Below, piece after piece: positions 17,546 through 27,199 of a DNA stretch of 64,000 bases. How positions within the stretch are numbered: the stretch's first letter is position 1; each line of letters opens with the position of its first letter. The stretch comes from JACCXG01 sp963750935 (lineage in GTDB: Bacteria; Acidobacteriota; Vicinamibacteria; Vicinamibacterales; 2-12-FULL-66-21): contig CAVVSR010000013.1 of the NCBI GenBank assembly GCA_963750935.1, forward strand, positions 1 to 64,000, given 5' to 3'. The notes under the pieces are model-generated. The model ran no database searches. It saw nothing but the letters and a program-made list of their open reading frames with translations, and was not told where the DNA came from. Made by a program: the position numbers and the translations under genes.

Positions 17546-18323
17546 TCACGCGAGTCTGGTGCCTGCCCGCCGTCGGCCGCCGACGATCCAGATCGTCGGT
17601 GACGCCGTCGGCTGAAGCGGGGCAGCATCCGGCGTCGCGAACATGGCGACGTCGGAAAACCCGGCGTGCTCGAAGAGATCGCGCAGTTCCGCGGCTCCAT
17701 AGAGACGCTGTCGGCGTTCGTAATCTCCGTCGCCCCGGGTTCCGCGGATGCTGAGTCTCTCCGTCATCCGGGGCGGGCCAGGAGTCAGCGTGCGGGACAC
17801 GGTGACCACCGTTCCTTCTCGTTCCTCCCGGTCGGACTCACGGAAGGCCTCGAGCACGTGGCTGCCGTTCACGACCTTCAGCGCCAGACGTCCTTCCGGG
17901 ACCAGGACGCGAGCGGCCTCGTGCAGGACCTCCTGGTTCTCCTCCTCCGAGTCGAAGAACCCGAAGGCATCCAGCAGGACGGCAGCGTGCACGCTGGCGG
18001 CATGAAGCGGCAACCGTCGCATGTCACCCCGAACCCACTGAGGATGAACGCCAGGATCCGAGGCAAGGCTCCTCGCGCGCTCGAGCAGGGCTAGCCGAAG
18101 AGTCGATCCCGATGACTTCAGTCCCAAGCTCCGCCAGGGCCAGCGCGTACCGCCCATGGCCGCAGCCGATGTCGGCGACCCGAGAGCCCGGTGCGAGGCG
18201 GAGCAGTGTCCACAGACTACGGGCGTCCTGACGCACCGCGGCGGACGGCGGAAGAAGCGCCCAACGCTGTGCGTAGCCGCGCTCGAAGTAGTCGCCGGCC
18301 CAATCCGTAGAACGACGAGACAC
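17546..18323 (-). CDS. Class I SAM-dependent methyltransferase, split by a frameshift
   Basis: Two minus-strand frames make one methyltransferase of about 259 residues. From GTG 18323 the first frame gives the SAM-binding motif I (VADIGCGHGRYALALAELG) and motif II acidic end (VIGIDSS). The second frame, ending at 17546, continues with ALLERARSLASD, GDMRRLPL, the motif IV region AVLLDAFGFFDSEEE, and ARVLVPEGRLALKVV. Frames switch near 18085-18100 by one base, so this is an assembly error or a recent mutation. TGA immediately precedes the GTG in this frame. The target of methylation is not evident. It partly overlaps the end of the upstream permease gene, so the two may be cotranscribed. Confidence 0.65.
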
Positions 18324-19578
18324 TCAGCCCCCGATCCACAACCACAGCCGACCCGACGATCAACGTCGCGACCGTGACCGGCAGGCCGACGCGGAAGTAG
18401 TCGCGGAACTCGATCTGCACGCCTTCCGCGGCGGCCCGCTCGACGACGATGATGTTGGCGATCGAGCCGGTGATGGTCAGGTTGCCTGCGAGCGTCGATG
18501 CCATCGCCAGCACCAGCCATCCCGTCTCCGGATCGGGAAAGCTGACGACCAGCGTCCGCAGCAGCATGACCGCCGGCACGTTGCTCACCAGGTTGGAGAG
18601 CGCCGCCGTCACCGTCACGAAGATCGGAATGCGGTGCAGGTCCCATGTGGCGATCGGCTGCAGCAGGCTGGCGGTCAGGCCGGCGCGCTCGGCGCCGGCG
18701 ACGATGACGAAGAGCCCGACGAAGAAGACGAGCAGCCCCCAGTCCACCTCGTCGTAGACGCGACGTGGTTCGACCGTCCGGGTGATGAGCAGGAGCGCGG
18801 CGCCGATCGCCGCCATCATCGCCGGCGGCACCCCGGCGATGAAGCCGCCCAGCACGATCACCAGCACGACCACCGGCTTCTTGCGCATCGGTCCATGCTG
18901 GAACTCGGGCGCCGTCATCGCGGCCGCGACGTGGGTGCGATCGGCGATCCCGCGCATGCACAGCCTATGGAAGAGCGCCCAGTTGATCAGCAGGCCGGCC
19001 ACTGCGACCGGACCGAGATGCCGGATGAAGTTCAGATACGAAATCCCCGACAGCGAGCCGATCAGCATGTTCTGCGGATTGCCGGTGATCGTCGCGACAC
19101 TGCCGATGTTCGACGCCGTCGCCACCGCCAGCAGATAGGGGATCGGCGGCAACCCCAGTCGGCGCGCCATGTGCAGCACGAACGGCGTCATCACCAGGCA
19201 GACGATGTCGTTCACCAGGAACGCGGACAGCAGGCCGCTCGTGAAGATCACGGTCGGCAGCAGATGGTGGGGCCGCAGGCGCTCGATGATCCATTCCGCG
19301 ATCCGCTCGAAGAAGCCGGCGATGCGGAGGTTGGCCACGACCATCATCATCGAGAACAGCAGCACGATCGTCCCGAAGTCGATCGCGCTGAGGGCTTCGG
19401 GTGGTCCGACGATGCGGAAGGCGACCATCAGGACGGCGCCAATGATTGCCGCACCGGGGCGGTCGATTTTCATCCACGGGAACTTGCCGAGGGCGAAGAC
19501 GAAATAGCTGCCCGCGAAAATCAGGTAGGCGGCGAGAATCCGCGCGTCCGACAGCGCAATCGGGCTCAGTGACGGCAT
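18217..19578 (-). CDS. ArsB/NhaD-type (ion transporter superfamily) anion or cation permease
   Basis: A 453-residue polytopic membrane protein with about 11-12 hydrophobic helices. The signature NIGSVATITGNPQNMLIGSL lies near residues 155-175, and the pseudo-symmetric second half has SNLVSNVPAVMLL and STLAGNLTITGSIANI. Both are typical of the ArsB/NhaD/CitM ion transporter superfamily. Members move arsenite, Na+/H+ or dicarboxylates; the sequence does not decide which. ArsB-like length fits, but no arsenic genes are nearby. The C-terminal ~35 residues (GLGRRLLRARLRTALG...) overlap the methyltransferase start and look non-native. In the methyltransferase frame a TGA follows VVVDRGL, so a small frameshift near 18330 may have extended this protein. 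Confidence 0.75.
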   Translation of the reverse strand: MPSLSPIALSDARILAAYLIFAGSYFVFALGKFPWMKIDRPGAAIIGAVLMVAFRIVGPPEALSAIDFGTIVLLFSMMMVVANLRIAGFFERIAEWIIERLRPHHLLPTVIFTSGLLSAFLVNDIVCLVMTPFVLHMARRLGLPPIPYLLAVATASNIGSVATITGNPQNMLIGSLSGISYLNFIRHLGPVAVAGLLINWALFHRLCMRGIADRTHVAAAMTAPEFQHGPMRKKPVVVLVIVLGGFIAGVPPAMMAAIGAALLLITRTVEPRRVYDEVDWGLLVFFVGLFVIVAGAERAGLTASLLQPIATWDLHRIPIFVTVTAALSNLVSNVPAVMLLRTLVVSFPDPETGWLVLAMASTLAGNLTITGSIANIIVVERAAAEGVQIEFRDYFRVGLPVTVATLIVGSAVVVDRGLSVSSFYGLGRRLLRARLRTALGASSAVRRGASGRP

Positions 19579-19924
19579 CCGGCGATCGAAACGGTACCAC
19601 TACCTGCGCTGAGCTCTTCAATGGCACAGTAGAGTCGCCCCGGCGTCCGACTGAATTCCCGTTCACCTAGACGTATACCCGCAATACTCCGAAACAGGGG
19701 ATTTCGTCCAGTGGGTCACGTCTTAACGTGTGGATGGGGAGCGCCCCTGCCGATGTTCCGGGCATCCGTTTTACGCACTTTAGGAAAATCGATTCCAAGC
19801 GTCCAACCTGATGCGTCGGAATGGCCGGCTCGATTGCTTGCAGGCCTGAAGGAACTGGCGGTTGCGTGATCCGGCGACTATAGCTGGGCTGCGGCACGTG
19901 CTTTGCCTCTGCAGGCAACGCGTT
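19579..19924. other. Leader region of the polysaccharide operon
   Basis: About 345 bases lie between the divergent transporter gene and the first exporter gene, with visibly lower GC than the flanking genes. I could not find a convincing -35/-10 pair. The most notable signal is an ops-like 12-mer at 19857-19868 (separate entry). No gene is supported here. A TTG at 19862 in frame with the permease is rejected as a start in favour of ATG 19925. Confidence 0.5.
19857..19868 (+). promoter_or_regulatory. ops-like element (RfaH/NusG-paralogue recruitment)
   Basis: GGCGGTTGCGTG differs at one position (T for A at position 7) from the enterobacterial ops consensus GGCGGTAGCGTG. It sits 57 bases before the first gene of a ~15.6-kb polysaccharide operon, the position where ops acts in Escherichia coli capsule and LPS operons. 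Whether this phylum uses such a site is not established. Confidence 0.35.
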
Positions 19925-20755
19925 ATGGCGCAACAGGACCATGTCATTGACATTCATCCCCAGCGGGGGCTGTTCGATCTTGATCTCCGAGGGACGTGGG
20001 AGGCCCGCGAGCTCCTGGGATTCCTCATCTGGCGCGACGTCAAGGTTCGGTATCGGCAGACGGCGATCGGCGTGTTTTGGTTCGTCCTGCAGCCGCTCCT
20101 GGCGACGCTGATTTTCACCATCGTATTCGGGCGGCTCGCGAAACTGCCCTCCTCAGGGTTGCCGTACCCGGTGTTTGCGTATGCCGCGCTCGTCCCGTGG
20201 CACTTCTTCGCGCAATCGGTCACGCGCGGCGTCAACAGCATGACGCACGAGCGGCAACTGATATCGAAGATCTATTTCCCGAGGCTGCTGCTGCCACTCG
20301 GAGTCCTGCTGGCAGGCGTCGTCGACTTCGGCGTCGGGTTCCTGGTCCTCGGCGTCATGCTGGCGTATTACGGCATCGTCCCCGGCCCTGCCGTCCTGCT
20401 CACGCCGTTATTCATCCTGCTGATGATTGCGACGGCCTTAGCCGTGGTGACCTGGCTGGCGCCCCTGAATGTCCGCTACCGTGACGTTTCCTACACGCTG
20501 CCATTCATGTTGCAGATCTGGATGTTCGCCTCGCCGGTTGCGTACTCGGTCGAACTGATCCCGGAACGCTGGCGCTGGCTCTACGGACTGAACCCGATGG
20601 CGGGTGTAATCGAAGGCTTCCGCTGGGCGTGGCTGGGTACCGCCGCGCCATCACCATCGCTGCTGGCAATGAGCGCCGCGGGAGTTCTTGTGCTCCTCTC
20701 GCTAGGCGTGATCTTCTTCCACCGGATGGAGCGCACGTTCGCGGACACGATCTGA
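19925..20755 (+). CDS. Polysaccharide ABC exporter, membrane subunit (Wzm-like)
   Basis: A 276-residue ABC-2 family permease with six hydrophobic segments. The N-terminal amphipathic segment ELLGFLIWRDVKVRYRQTAIG is typical of O-antigen and teichoic-acid exporters (Wzm/TagG), followed by VFWFVLQPLLATLIFTIVFG. The later cytoplasmic loop APLNVRYRDVSYTLPFMLQ is also characteristic. ATG 19925 gives the normal length; a TTG 21 codons earlier would overlap the ops-like element. The next gene, 23 bases downstream, encodes the matching ATPase. Together they would move a lipid-linked glycan made by the following enzymes from the cytoplasmic to the periplasmic face of the inner membrane. Confidence 0.9.
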   Translation: MAQQDHVIDIHPQRGLFDLDLRGTWEARELLGFLIWRDVKVRYRQTAIGVFWFVLQPLLATLIFTIVFGRLAKLPSSGLPYPVFAYAALVPWHFFAQSVTRGVNSMTHERQLISKIYFPRLLLPLGVLLAGVVDFGVGFLVLGVMLAYYGIVPGPAVLLTPLFILLMIATALAVVTWLAPLNVRYRDVSYTLPFMLQIWMFASPVAYSVELIPERWRWLYGLNPMAGVIEGFRWAWLGTAAPSPSLLAMSAAGVLVLLSLGVIFFHRMERTFADTI

Positions 20756-20778
20756 ACAACGATGCTGACCGCAACCCA

Positions 20779-22152
20779 ATGACCCCAGGCCCCTCATTTC
20801 TCTCGCCCGACATGGCAGTGCGCGTTTCCGGGCTCTGCAAGCAGTATTCACTCGGGGCACGCCGGCGCGGCCACGACACGATGCGCGAGCAGTTGACCGC
20901 CAGCGCCCGTTCACTGCTCCGCGGCGAGCTCGGCCGCTCGGAGACCGCGACCCACATGGCGCTTCGGGACGTGTCGTTCGACGTCTCGCCAGGAGAGGTC
21001 GTCGGGATCATCGGCCGCAATGGTGCGGGCAAGAGCACGCTGCTGAAGATCCTGGCGCGGGTGACTACGCCCAGCGCCGGCCGCGCACAGATACGCGGCC
21101 GTCTCGGAGCGCTGCTGGAAGTCGGCACGGGCTTTCATCCGGAGCTGACCGGTCGTGAGAACGTCTTCCTCAACGGAGCGATTCTCGGAATGAAGCGTGC
21201 GGAGGTGACGCGGAAGTTCGACGAGATCATCGACTTCGCGGAGATTCACAAGTTCGTCGACACGCCGGTGAAGCGGTACTCCAGCGGGATGTACGTCCGC
21301 CTGGCGTTTGCCGTTGCCGCGCACCTGGAACCCGACATCCTCATCGTCGACGAAGCGCTCGCGGTAGGCGATTTCGCGTTCCAGCGCAAGTGTCTCGGAA
21401 AGCTCCAGGCCCAGGCGGGCTCCGGACGTACGGTGCTGTTCGTCAGTCACAACGTCGGCGCTATCCGCATGCTGTGCAGCCGATGTCTGATGCTCGAAGA
21501 GGGCAGCGTGGTGATGGACGGCCCGGCTGATGCGGTCATCGACAAATACGTCGAGCAGCTAACCCAAGGTGGTGCCGCAAGAGACGCCGGGCCGCGACGC
21601 CCGGATGTTGGTTCGGGGTTCGTGCTGCATCCGCGGGATCCGGTGAGCGACCTGACGGTTTTCTGCGGAGAGCCGATCGTCTTCGATTTCGACGTCGAAG
21701 CGGAGGAACCGCCGACGGACGCCAGAGTCGGCGTAAGTCTCCGAGTGACGCGACCGACCGGCGAGTACCTGGTCACCATGGACAGCGTGGTCCAGCGGGC
21801 GGCGTGGATTCAAGGTAAGGAGAAGCGGTGGAACGTCCGCTGCGACCTCGGACGGCTGCCGCTGAACGAGGGCGCCTATTTCGTGTGGGTCACCGTCTGC
21901 GTGTACGTCGACAACACGGTCAAGCGTTACGCCAGGTTCACCAACGCATTCGCGCTGCACGTCCTCGAGCGAGACGTGTTCGGCTGGGGCAGCGTCCTGC
22001 CACGGTCGCGACACTGGGGGCCCATGTATTGGGCGCCGGAGTGGCAGATTCAACCCGTGGTCCCGATAACGCCGCTCGTCGAGCCGTCGAGGCGCGAGGC
22101 GAACGACCGAACCCAGGAAGAGGCCGTGACATGCCAGGACTTTTCGGCGTAG
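20779..22152 (+). CDS. Polysaccharide ABC exporter ATPase with C-terminal glycan-binding domain (Wzt-like)
   Basis: A 457-residue protein. Residues ~10-255 are the nucleotide-binding domain: Walker A GRNGAGKST near 80, the TagH/Wzt-type GALLEVGTGFHPELTGRENV, signature YSSGMYVRLAFAVAAH, Walker B DILIVDEALAVGD, and switch HN in FVSHNVGAI. Residues ~285-430 form a beta-sandwich like Wzt C-terminal domains that recognise the non-reducing end of the glycan (PVSDLTVFCGEPIVFDFDVE ... GAYFVWVTVCVYVDN). ATG 20779 is chosen; MAVRVSGL at 20812 is an alternative. It pairs with the Wzm-like permease and overlaps the following amidotransferase gene by 22 bases. The C-terminal domain implies a capped polymer. 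Confidence 0.9.
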   Translation: MTPGPSFLSPDMAVRVSGLCKQYSLGARRRGHDTMREQLTASARSLLRGELGRSETATHMALRDVSFDVSPGEVVGIIGRNGAGKSTLLKILARVTTPSAGRAQIRGRLGALLEVGTGFHPELTGRENVFLNGAILGMKRAEVTRKFDEIIDFAEIHKFVDTPVKRYSSGMYVRLAFAVAAHLEPDILIVDEALAVGDFAFQRKCLGKLQAQAGSGRTVLFVSHNVGAIRMLCSRCLMLEEGSVVMDGPADAVIDKYVEQLTQGGAARDAGPRRPDVGSGFVLHPRDPVSDLTVFCGEPIVFDFDVEAEEPPTDARVGVSLRVTRPTGEYLVTMDSVVQRAAWIQGKEKRWNVRCDLGRLPLNEGAYFVWVTVCVYVDNTVKRYARFTNAFALHVLERDVFGWGSVLPRSRHWGPMYWAPEWQIQPVVPITPLVEPSRREANDRTQEEAVTCQDFSA

Positions 22153-24030
22153 TCGCCAAGACCGAAGGGCTCGGTCCGCGCGACCTGCATGGCATGGCGA
22201 GGCGGATGGCCGACGCCATGCGCCGCCTGCCGTGGCAGCGCGCCGAGCTGTGGGGACAAGGCAACTACTGCGGCGGCCGCGTCGATTCCGGCGTGCTCAA
22301 TCCCGAGGCGCAGCCGTTGGCGACGGCTGACGGGCGCCGGCAGGTGTGGCTCGACGGTGAGTGCCGGCTGCGGCAGCACACCGCAGGCGACACGCCCTCG
22401 GCAGACGCGCTGGCGTCGCTCGTCGATGGACGTCGCCCGACGCTTGCCCAGGCGGATGGCGCATTCGCACTGGCCGTCGTGCAGCGGGGCGAGTTGGCGC
22501 TTGCCACGGATCGACTGGGTTTCCGACCGCTGTACTACGCGGAGACGGCCGACTGGTTTGCGTACGCCGCGGAAGTAAAGGCGTTGCTGGCCATTCATGA
22601 CCACCTGCCGGCGATCGATGAAATCGCGCTGCGTCAGTACTTCGCGTTCGACCACATGCTCGGTGACAGGACGTGGTGGACAGGCATCACTCTGATCCCG
22701 CCCGCCAGCGTCTGGCATGTCTCACGCGGGGTCGTCACCCGAAAGGAGGTACTGGTCGTTCGACGACCTGCACACCGCGCCGGGCGACCCCGCCGCCGCG
22801 CAGCAGGAGTTCGGACGCCTTTGGGCAGCGGCCGTCCGTGACTATCGGCGGCCCGGCACGACTCCCGTCTTGCTCAGCGGCGGTCTCGACTCGCGCTTGC
22901 TGGTCGCCGAACTGATGGCGCAGAACGCCGCCATCGTGGCGATCACCTACGGAAGCAAGGAATCACCAGAGGTCGGACCCGCGCGGGCGGTGGCCGCGAT
23001 CGCCGGGATCGAACATCGCGTCTGCGAATGGACGACGCAGAACTGGTGGCAGGGACGGGAGGATGCCATCTGGCAGACGGACGGTCTCGTCAACGCGAAT
23101 CACCTGCACCCGGCAATCGCGGTGGAGGAGATGCGCCTCGGCACGTGCTACAGCCCGATGAACATGCTCGGCGACCTGCTCTTTGGTGGCAGTCATCTCG
23201 ACCGCACGCCGTGGACCGAGTTGCTTGAGCGGCCCGGGCTTCTGATGAAGAACCGGTTCATGGCGAACCCGCTGGTCGGTCTGGAGGAAGCACTCGACGT
23301 GTCGATGCCGGATATCCGGCGGTACGCCACCGGACCGTCGTCCGACTGTTTTCACCTGCGCCAGCGTGTGCGCCGGTACGTGCTCCACAGTCCTGGATGC
23401 TTCGCGCCGTACTGCGAGACGGTCTATCCGGGCTCCGGTCTCGAGTTTCTCCAGCTGTTTCTCGGCTCCCTCACCGACGCTGACCGGTGGAATCACAAGT
23501 TCTACAACGCGTTTCTGGGCGAGAGGCACCCGATGTTCTTTGGGAATCTGCCGTGGCAGGGGACGGGCCGAGGACTGCGCGAGTCGCGTCACGTCCGCAT
23601 GGTGCGAGATCTGCAACGGCGGGTCCGGCGGCTGCTGCGGAAGCCCAGGCGGAAGACCCCAGCCAATCAGTGGTTCGTGAACTATCCGGCGGCGGTACGT
23701 CAGCAGCGCGTGTGCGAACGCCTGCTCGCTCAGGATCTGTTGTTGGACGACATTCTGCACGGGGCAGCGAGGGCGGCGCTCCTGACGAACGCGGAGCGGC
23801 CGCTGGCGGCCGAGAGCGTGATCGCCATCCTGGCGTTCGAGACGTATCTACGGCAGGTGACGGCGATGCCTCGGCTGCGGATTCAGGCAGAGGACGCCGT
23901 TCGCTCGTCAGCTGCAGGCCAGACGTCGCCGCCCCTCGGCGGTTCGCGTGCGGGCAGCGCGCTGGTGCCGGATCCCGGGAGGGTGCCGGTCGCCGCCGGC
24001 GCCGGGCCTGCCATCGGGTCGGCGCCATGA
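22131..24030 (+). CDS. Asparagine-synthase-like amidotransferase lacking the glutaminase cysteine, frameshifted
   Basis: Two frames give one protein of about 633 residues, with a break at 22740-22755 where VVTRK meets RYWSFDDLH. The N-terminal half keeps the class II glutaminase fold (ADGAFALAVVQRG ... TDRLGFRPLYYAE) but begins MPGLFGVV instead of MCG. The nucleophilic Cys1 is absent, and the usual NGE motif reads DGE. The C-terminal half has the ATP-pyrophosphatase loop LLSGGLDSRLLV. In O-antigen loci such enzymes amidate uronic-acid sugars; here ammonia would have to come from solution or a partner, or the product may differ. AGGAAGAG precedes the ATG. The stop overlaps the next start as ATGA. 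Confidence 0.72.
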
Positions 24031-26030
24031 CACACTCCCAGCTCGCCATCATGGCGCCGACGATCGGTAGCGTCTCGGAGACGTTCATCCTGCGGCACAT
24101 GCGCGATCTGCTTCCGGGCCAGACGATAGTCGTCGCTGGCGTCGAGGAGGGAGCGGGTCTGGACGAACGGGTGCCGCGGCTGCTGGTGGGGCGGGGCTCC
24201 GCCGGCGGTCGCGACGCGGAGGTGACGCAGTTCCTGCGCAAGCACCACGCCGCCGTGGCGATGGGAGAGTACCTGACCTGGTCGCACCAATGGATCGAGG
24301 CGGTGCGGGCGGCGGGAGTACGGTACTTCGCGCATGCGCACGGCTACGACGTGTCGCGCGCGCTGCGCAATCCCGCCTGGCGGTGCCGGTACATGGATTT
24401 CAACCGTGCCGACGGCATCATTGCCGTCACTGGCGAGACCAGGCGGCGGCTGATCGACCTCGGGCTGCGAGGAGAGCGGATCCATGTCGTGCCCTGCGGC
24501 GTCGAGGTGCCGTCGGAACCACGGGGACGTGTCGAGCGGGAGTTCGTTCGCTGCGTCGCGATCGGCCGGATGGTTGGGAAGAAGGCTCCCCTCATGACGC
24601 TCGAGGCCTTCCGGCTTGCCGCTGCCCAATGCGATCGGCTGCGTCTGGAGATGATTGGCGGAGGACCGCTGTTCGAAGCCGCCGGAGAGTACGTCCGTCA
24701 GATGAATCTCGGCGATCGCGTGCGGCTCCTCGGACCGCAGCATCATGCGGCGGCTCTTCGGGCGCTGCGCGAGGCGGATGTGTTCGTGCAGCACAGCGTG
24801 ACCGACCCTGTAACCGGGGACGAAGAGGGACTGCCGGTGTCGATTCTGGAGGCAATGGCACAGGCGCTGCCCGTGGTCTCGACGCGGCACGCGGGCATCC
24901 CGGAGGCTGTGCGCGACGGCGTCACGGGGTTTCTCGTCGAGGAAGGCGACGTGGCAGCGATGGCCGACCATCTCGTGACGCTCGGCACCGACGCGCGCGC
25001 ACGCGTACAAATCGGCGCGGCCGGATGGCGCCACGTCAAGGAATCGTTTTCCTGGGAGCGGGAGTGCGCGTCGTTGACCGAGCTGCTCGGGCTGGAGCCG
25101 CTCCGCTCCAACGCGACGGCCGCAGCCGCATCGGCCTCGTCACTGCCCGAGGCTTCGCTCGTGACGGTCGTCGTACCCGCGTTCAACCGTGCCGCCACGA
25201 TTGAGCGCTGCATCGAGAGCATCCGTGCCCAGACCTATCCGCACTGGGAAGTGGTCGTCGTCGACGACGGATCGACGGATGACACGAGGGAGGCGACTCG
25301 AGCGCTCACGGCCCGCGATCCGCGTGTCCGTCTCGTCGAGCACCGTCGGCGCCGCGGCGCGCAGGCGGCGCGCAACACCGGGATCCGCGAGGCTCGCGGG
25401 GAGTGGATCGCGTTCCTCGATTCTGACGACGAGTTTCTGCCGCACAGCCTGGAGAGCCGGCTGCGCCTCGCGATCGAGGAACGACGGGATGTCGTCCACT
25501 CCGCGTGCCGCGTGCGCAAGTCCGACGGCAGCGTCCAGGCCTACCACGTGCCTCGGATCAGCGGCCATGTGTACACGCAGCTGCTGCGGCACGAAGGGCC
25601 GGTGTTCCCGGGGCTGCTGGTGAAGCGGGCAGCCCTCGAACGGATAGGCCTGCTTGACGAGCAGATTATCGCCTTCCAGGAGTGGGACACCTCGATCCGG
25701 CTCGCGCGTACGTTCGAGTTCTCGTTCGAACCGCGGCCGACGTTCATCTACGACTGCAGCCGTGCCGATGCCATGTCCAAGGATTTCGTGCGCAACGGCC
25801 GCGCCTACGAGCAAGTGGTGAAGAAGCACTTTAGGCAAATCCTGCGCTACGCCGGCCCGACCGCGGTGGCTCGCCATCACCGGCAGGCGCAGCGCTGGTA
25901 CGAGATGGCCGGGGCGGACGGGCTCGCACGCCGCAACCGGCGGCGGGCGCGGCTCTGGGAGTGCCTCGATCCGCGACTCCTGTGGTCGAAGATCCGGGTC
26001 ACCCGTCGGTTGCGGATGAACACATGGTGA
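24027..26030 (+). CDS. Two-domain glycosyltransferase (GT4 plus GT2)
   Basis: A 667-residue protein. Residues ~1-365 are a GT-B fold retaining glycosyltransferase of family GT4, with FAHAHGYDVSRAL, the nucleotide-sugar segment AIGRMVGKKAP, and the E-x7-E motif EEGLPVSILEAMAQALPVV. Residues ~375-620 are a GT-A fold GT2 domain with VVVPAFNRAATIERCIESIR, VVVVDDGSTDD and the metal-binding FLDSDDEF. Two linkages could thus be made by one polypeptide. The ATG overlaps the preceding TGA as ATGA and the gene's own stop overlaps the next start. The GT2 half is clearly paralogous to the N-terminal domain of the protein at 33643, which has lost the acidic residues. Confidence 0.85.
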   Translation: MTHSQLAIMAPTIGSVSETFILRHMRDLLPGQTIVVAGVEEGAGLDERVPRLLVGRGSAGGRDAEVTQFLRKHHAAVAMGEYLTWSHQWIEAVRAAGVRYFAHAHGYDVSRALRNPAWRCRYMDFNRADGIIAVTGETRRRLIDLGLRGERIHVVPCGVEVPSEPRGRVEREFVRCVAIGRMVGKKAPLMTLEAFRLAAAQCDRLRLEMIGGGPLFEAAGEYVRQMNLGDRVRLLGPQHHAAALRALREADVFVQHSVTDPVTGDEEGLPVSILEAMAQALPVVSTRHAGIPEAVRDGVTGFLVEEGDVAAMADHLVTLGTDARARVQIGAAGWRHVKESFSWERECASLTELLGLEPLRSNATAAAASASSLPEASLVTVVVPAFNRAATIERCIESIRAQTYPHWEVVVVDDGSTDDTREATRALTARDPRVRLVEHRRRRGAQAARNTGIREARGEWIAFLDSDDEFLPHSLESRLRLAIEERRDVVHSACRVRKSDGSVQAYHVPRISGHVYTQLLRHEGPVFPGLLVKRAALERIGLLDEQIIAFQEWDTSIRLARTFEFSFEPRPTFIYDCSRADAMSKDFVRNGRAYEQVVKKHFRQILRYAGPTAVARHHRQAQRWYEMAGADGLARRNRRRARLWECLDPRLLWSKIRVTRRLRMNTW

Positions 26031-27199
26031 CCATCCTTACCGTCGTCGGGACACGGCCGGAAGCGATCAAGATGGCTCCGGTGCTGAAAGAGCTGGCTCG
26101 GCACCGGACGCACGTCCGATCAGTGCTGTGCGCGGCCGGGCAGCACCGGGAGATGCTGCAGAGCGTTTTCTCGGTCTTCGCTCTCCGCCCCGATGTTCAG
26201 CTCGACGTAATGGAGCCCGACCAGCGCCTGCCCGGCCTCGCCGCCCGGTTGTTTTCGGGTTTCGACGCGGTCGTCCGTGACACGCAGCCTGACTGGGTGT
26301 TCGCGCAAGGCGATACCGCGACCGTGTTCGTTGCGAGCATGGTCGCTTTCTACAATCGGGTGCGGTTCGGCCACGTCGAAGCCGGTCTGCGCACCGATAA
26401 CCGCCACCAGCCGTTTCCGGAGGAGATGCACCGCCGCGTCGCCGATCTGGCGGCCGACCTCATGTTTGCGCCGACCGAGACGGCGGCGCAGGCGCTGCTT
26501 CGTGAAGGCCTGCGTCCAAGCGACATCTTCGTGACCGGCAACACCGTCATCGATGCCCTGTTCGACGTTGCCGCTCGTCCCTACGACTGGGCATCGGGTC
26601 CACTCGCCGGTGTCGATCCGGATGGCAGGCTGGTCCTGATCACCGCTCACCGCCGCGAGAGTTTCGGCGCGCCGTACCGCGAGCTCTGTCGCGCCATTCG
26701 CGACTTGGCCCGGGAGTTTGCCCCCCAACGCGTGCAGTTCGTGTTTCCGGTCCACCTGAACCCCAACGTCCGTCAGCCAGTCCACGAGATCCTCGGCGGC
26801 GTCCCGGGGCTCACGTTGATCGAGCCGCTGGACTACGTGTCGCTCGTCCACTTGATGAAGGCATCCGAGCTCGTGCTCACCGACTCGGGCGGCATTCAGG
26901 AAGAGGCGCCGGCGCTGAACGTGCCGGCGCTCGTGATGCGGGAGACCACGGAACGTCCCGAAGGCCTTGCGGCCGGCGGCGTGGCGCTGGTGGGCACTGA
27001 TTACGGCGCAATTGTCTCGGCTGTCCGCGCCCGTCTTGGCGAACCCTGCATCCGACGCTCACTGCCGGCTCCCTGTCCGTACGGCGATGGAAAGGCGGCC
27101 GAACGCATCGTCTCGATCACTCTTGGGCGATCGGGGGTCAATGTCGGCTCCCCCCTCGCTCTGCAGACCATCTACCCAGTATGCCAACCACAAAGTTGA
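26024..27199 (+). CDS. wecB: UDP-N-acetylglucosamine 2-epimerase (non-hydrolysing)
   Basis: A 391-residue GT-B-like epimerase converting UDP-GlcNAc to UDP-ManNAc. Diagnostic motifs are VVGTRPEAIKMAPVL at the start, FAQGDTATVF, HVEAGLRT, FPEEMHRR, LITAHRRESFG and LTDSGGIQEEAP, the last lining the UDP site. ATG 26024 overlaps the preceding stop; GTG 26027 is an equally close alternative. The length and motif order are normal for WecB/MnaA. The last ~20 residues are divergent and overlap the start of the next gene by 19 bases. It implies a ManNAc-derived or further modified sugar in the exported polymer. The symbol reflects family membership rather than proven pathway. Confidence 0.88.
   Translation: MVTILTVVGTRPEAIKMAPVLKELARHRTHVRSVLCAAGQHREMLQSVFSVFALRPDVQLDVMEPDQRLPGLAARLFSGFDAVVRDTQPDWVFAQGDTATVFVASMVAFYNRVRFGHVEAGLRTDNRHQPFPEEMHRRVADLAADLMFAPTETAAQALLREGLRPSDIFVTGNTVIDALFDVAARPYDWASGPLAGVDPDGRLVLITAHRRESFGAPYRELCRAIRDLAREFAPQRVQFVFPVHLNPNVRQPVHEILGGVPGLTLIEPLDYVSLVHLMKASELVLTDSGGIQEEAPALNVPALVMRETTERPEGLAAGGVALVGTDYGAIVSAVRARLGEPCIRRSLPAPCPYGDGKAAERIVSITLGRSGVNVGSPLALQTIYPVCQPQS

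Noticed and set aside
18324..18961. Continuation of the methyltransferase frame upstream to 18961
   Set aside because: This part is antisense-like Arg-rich sequence in another frame of the transporter gene; the methyltransferase begins at GTG 18323.
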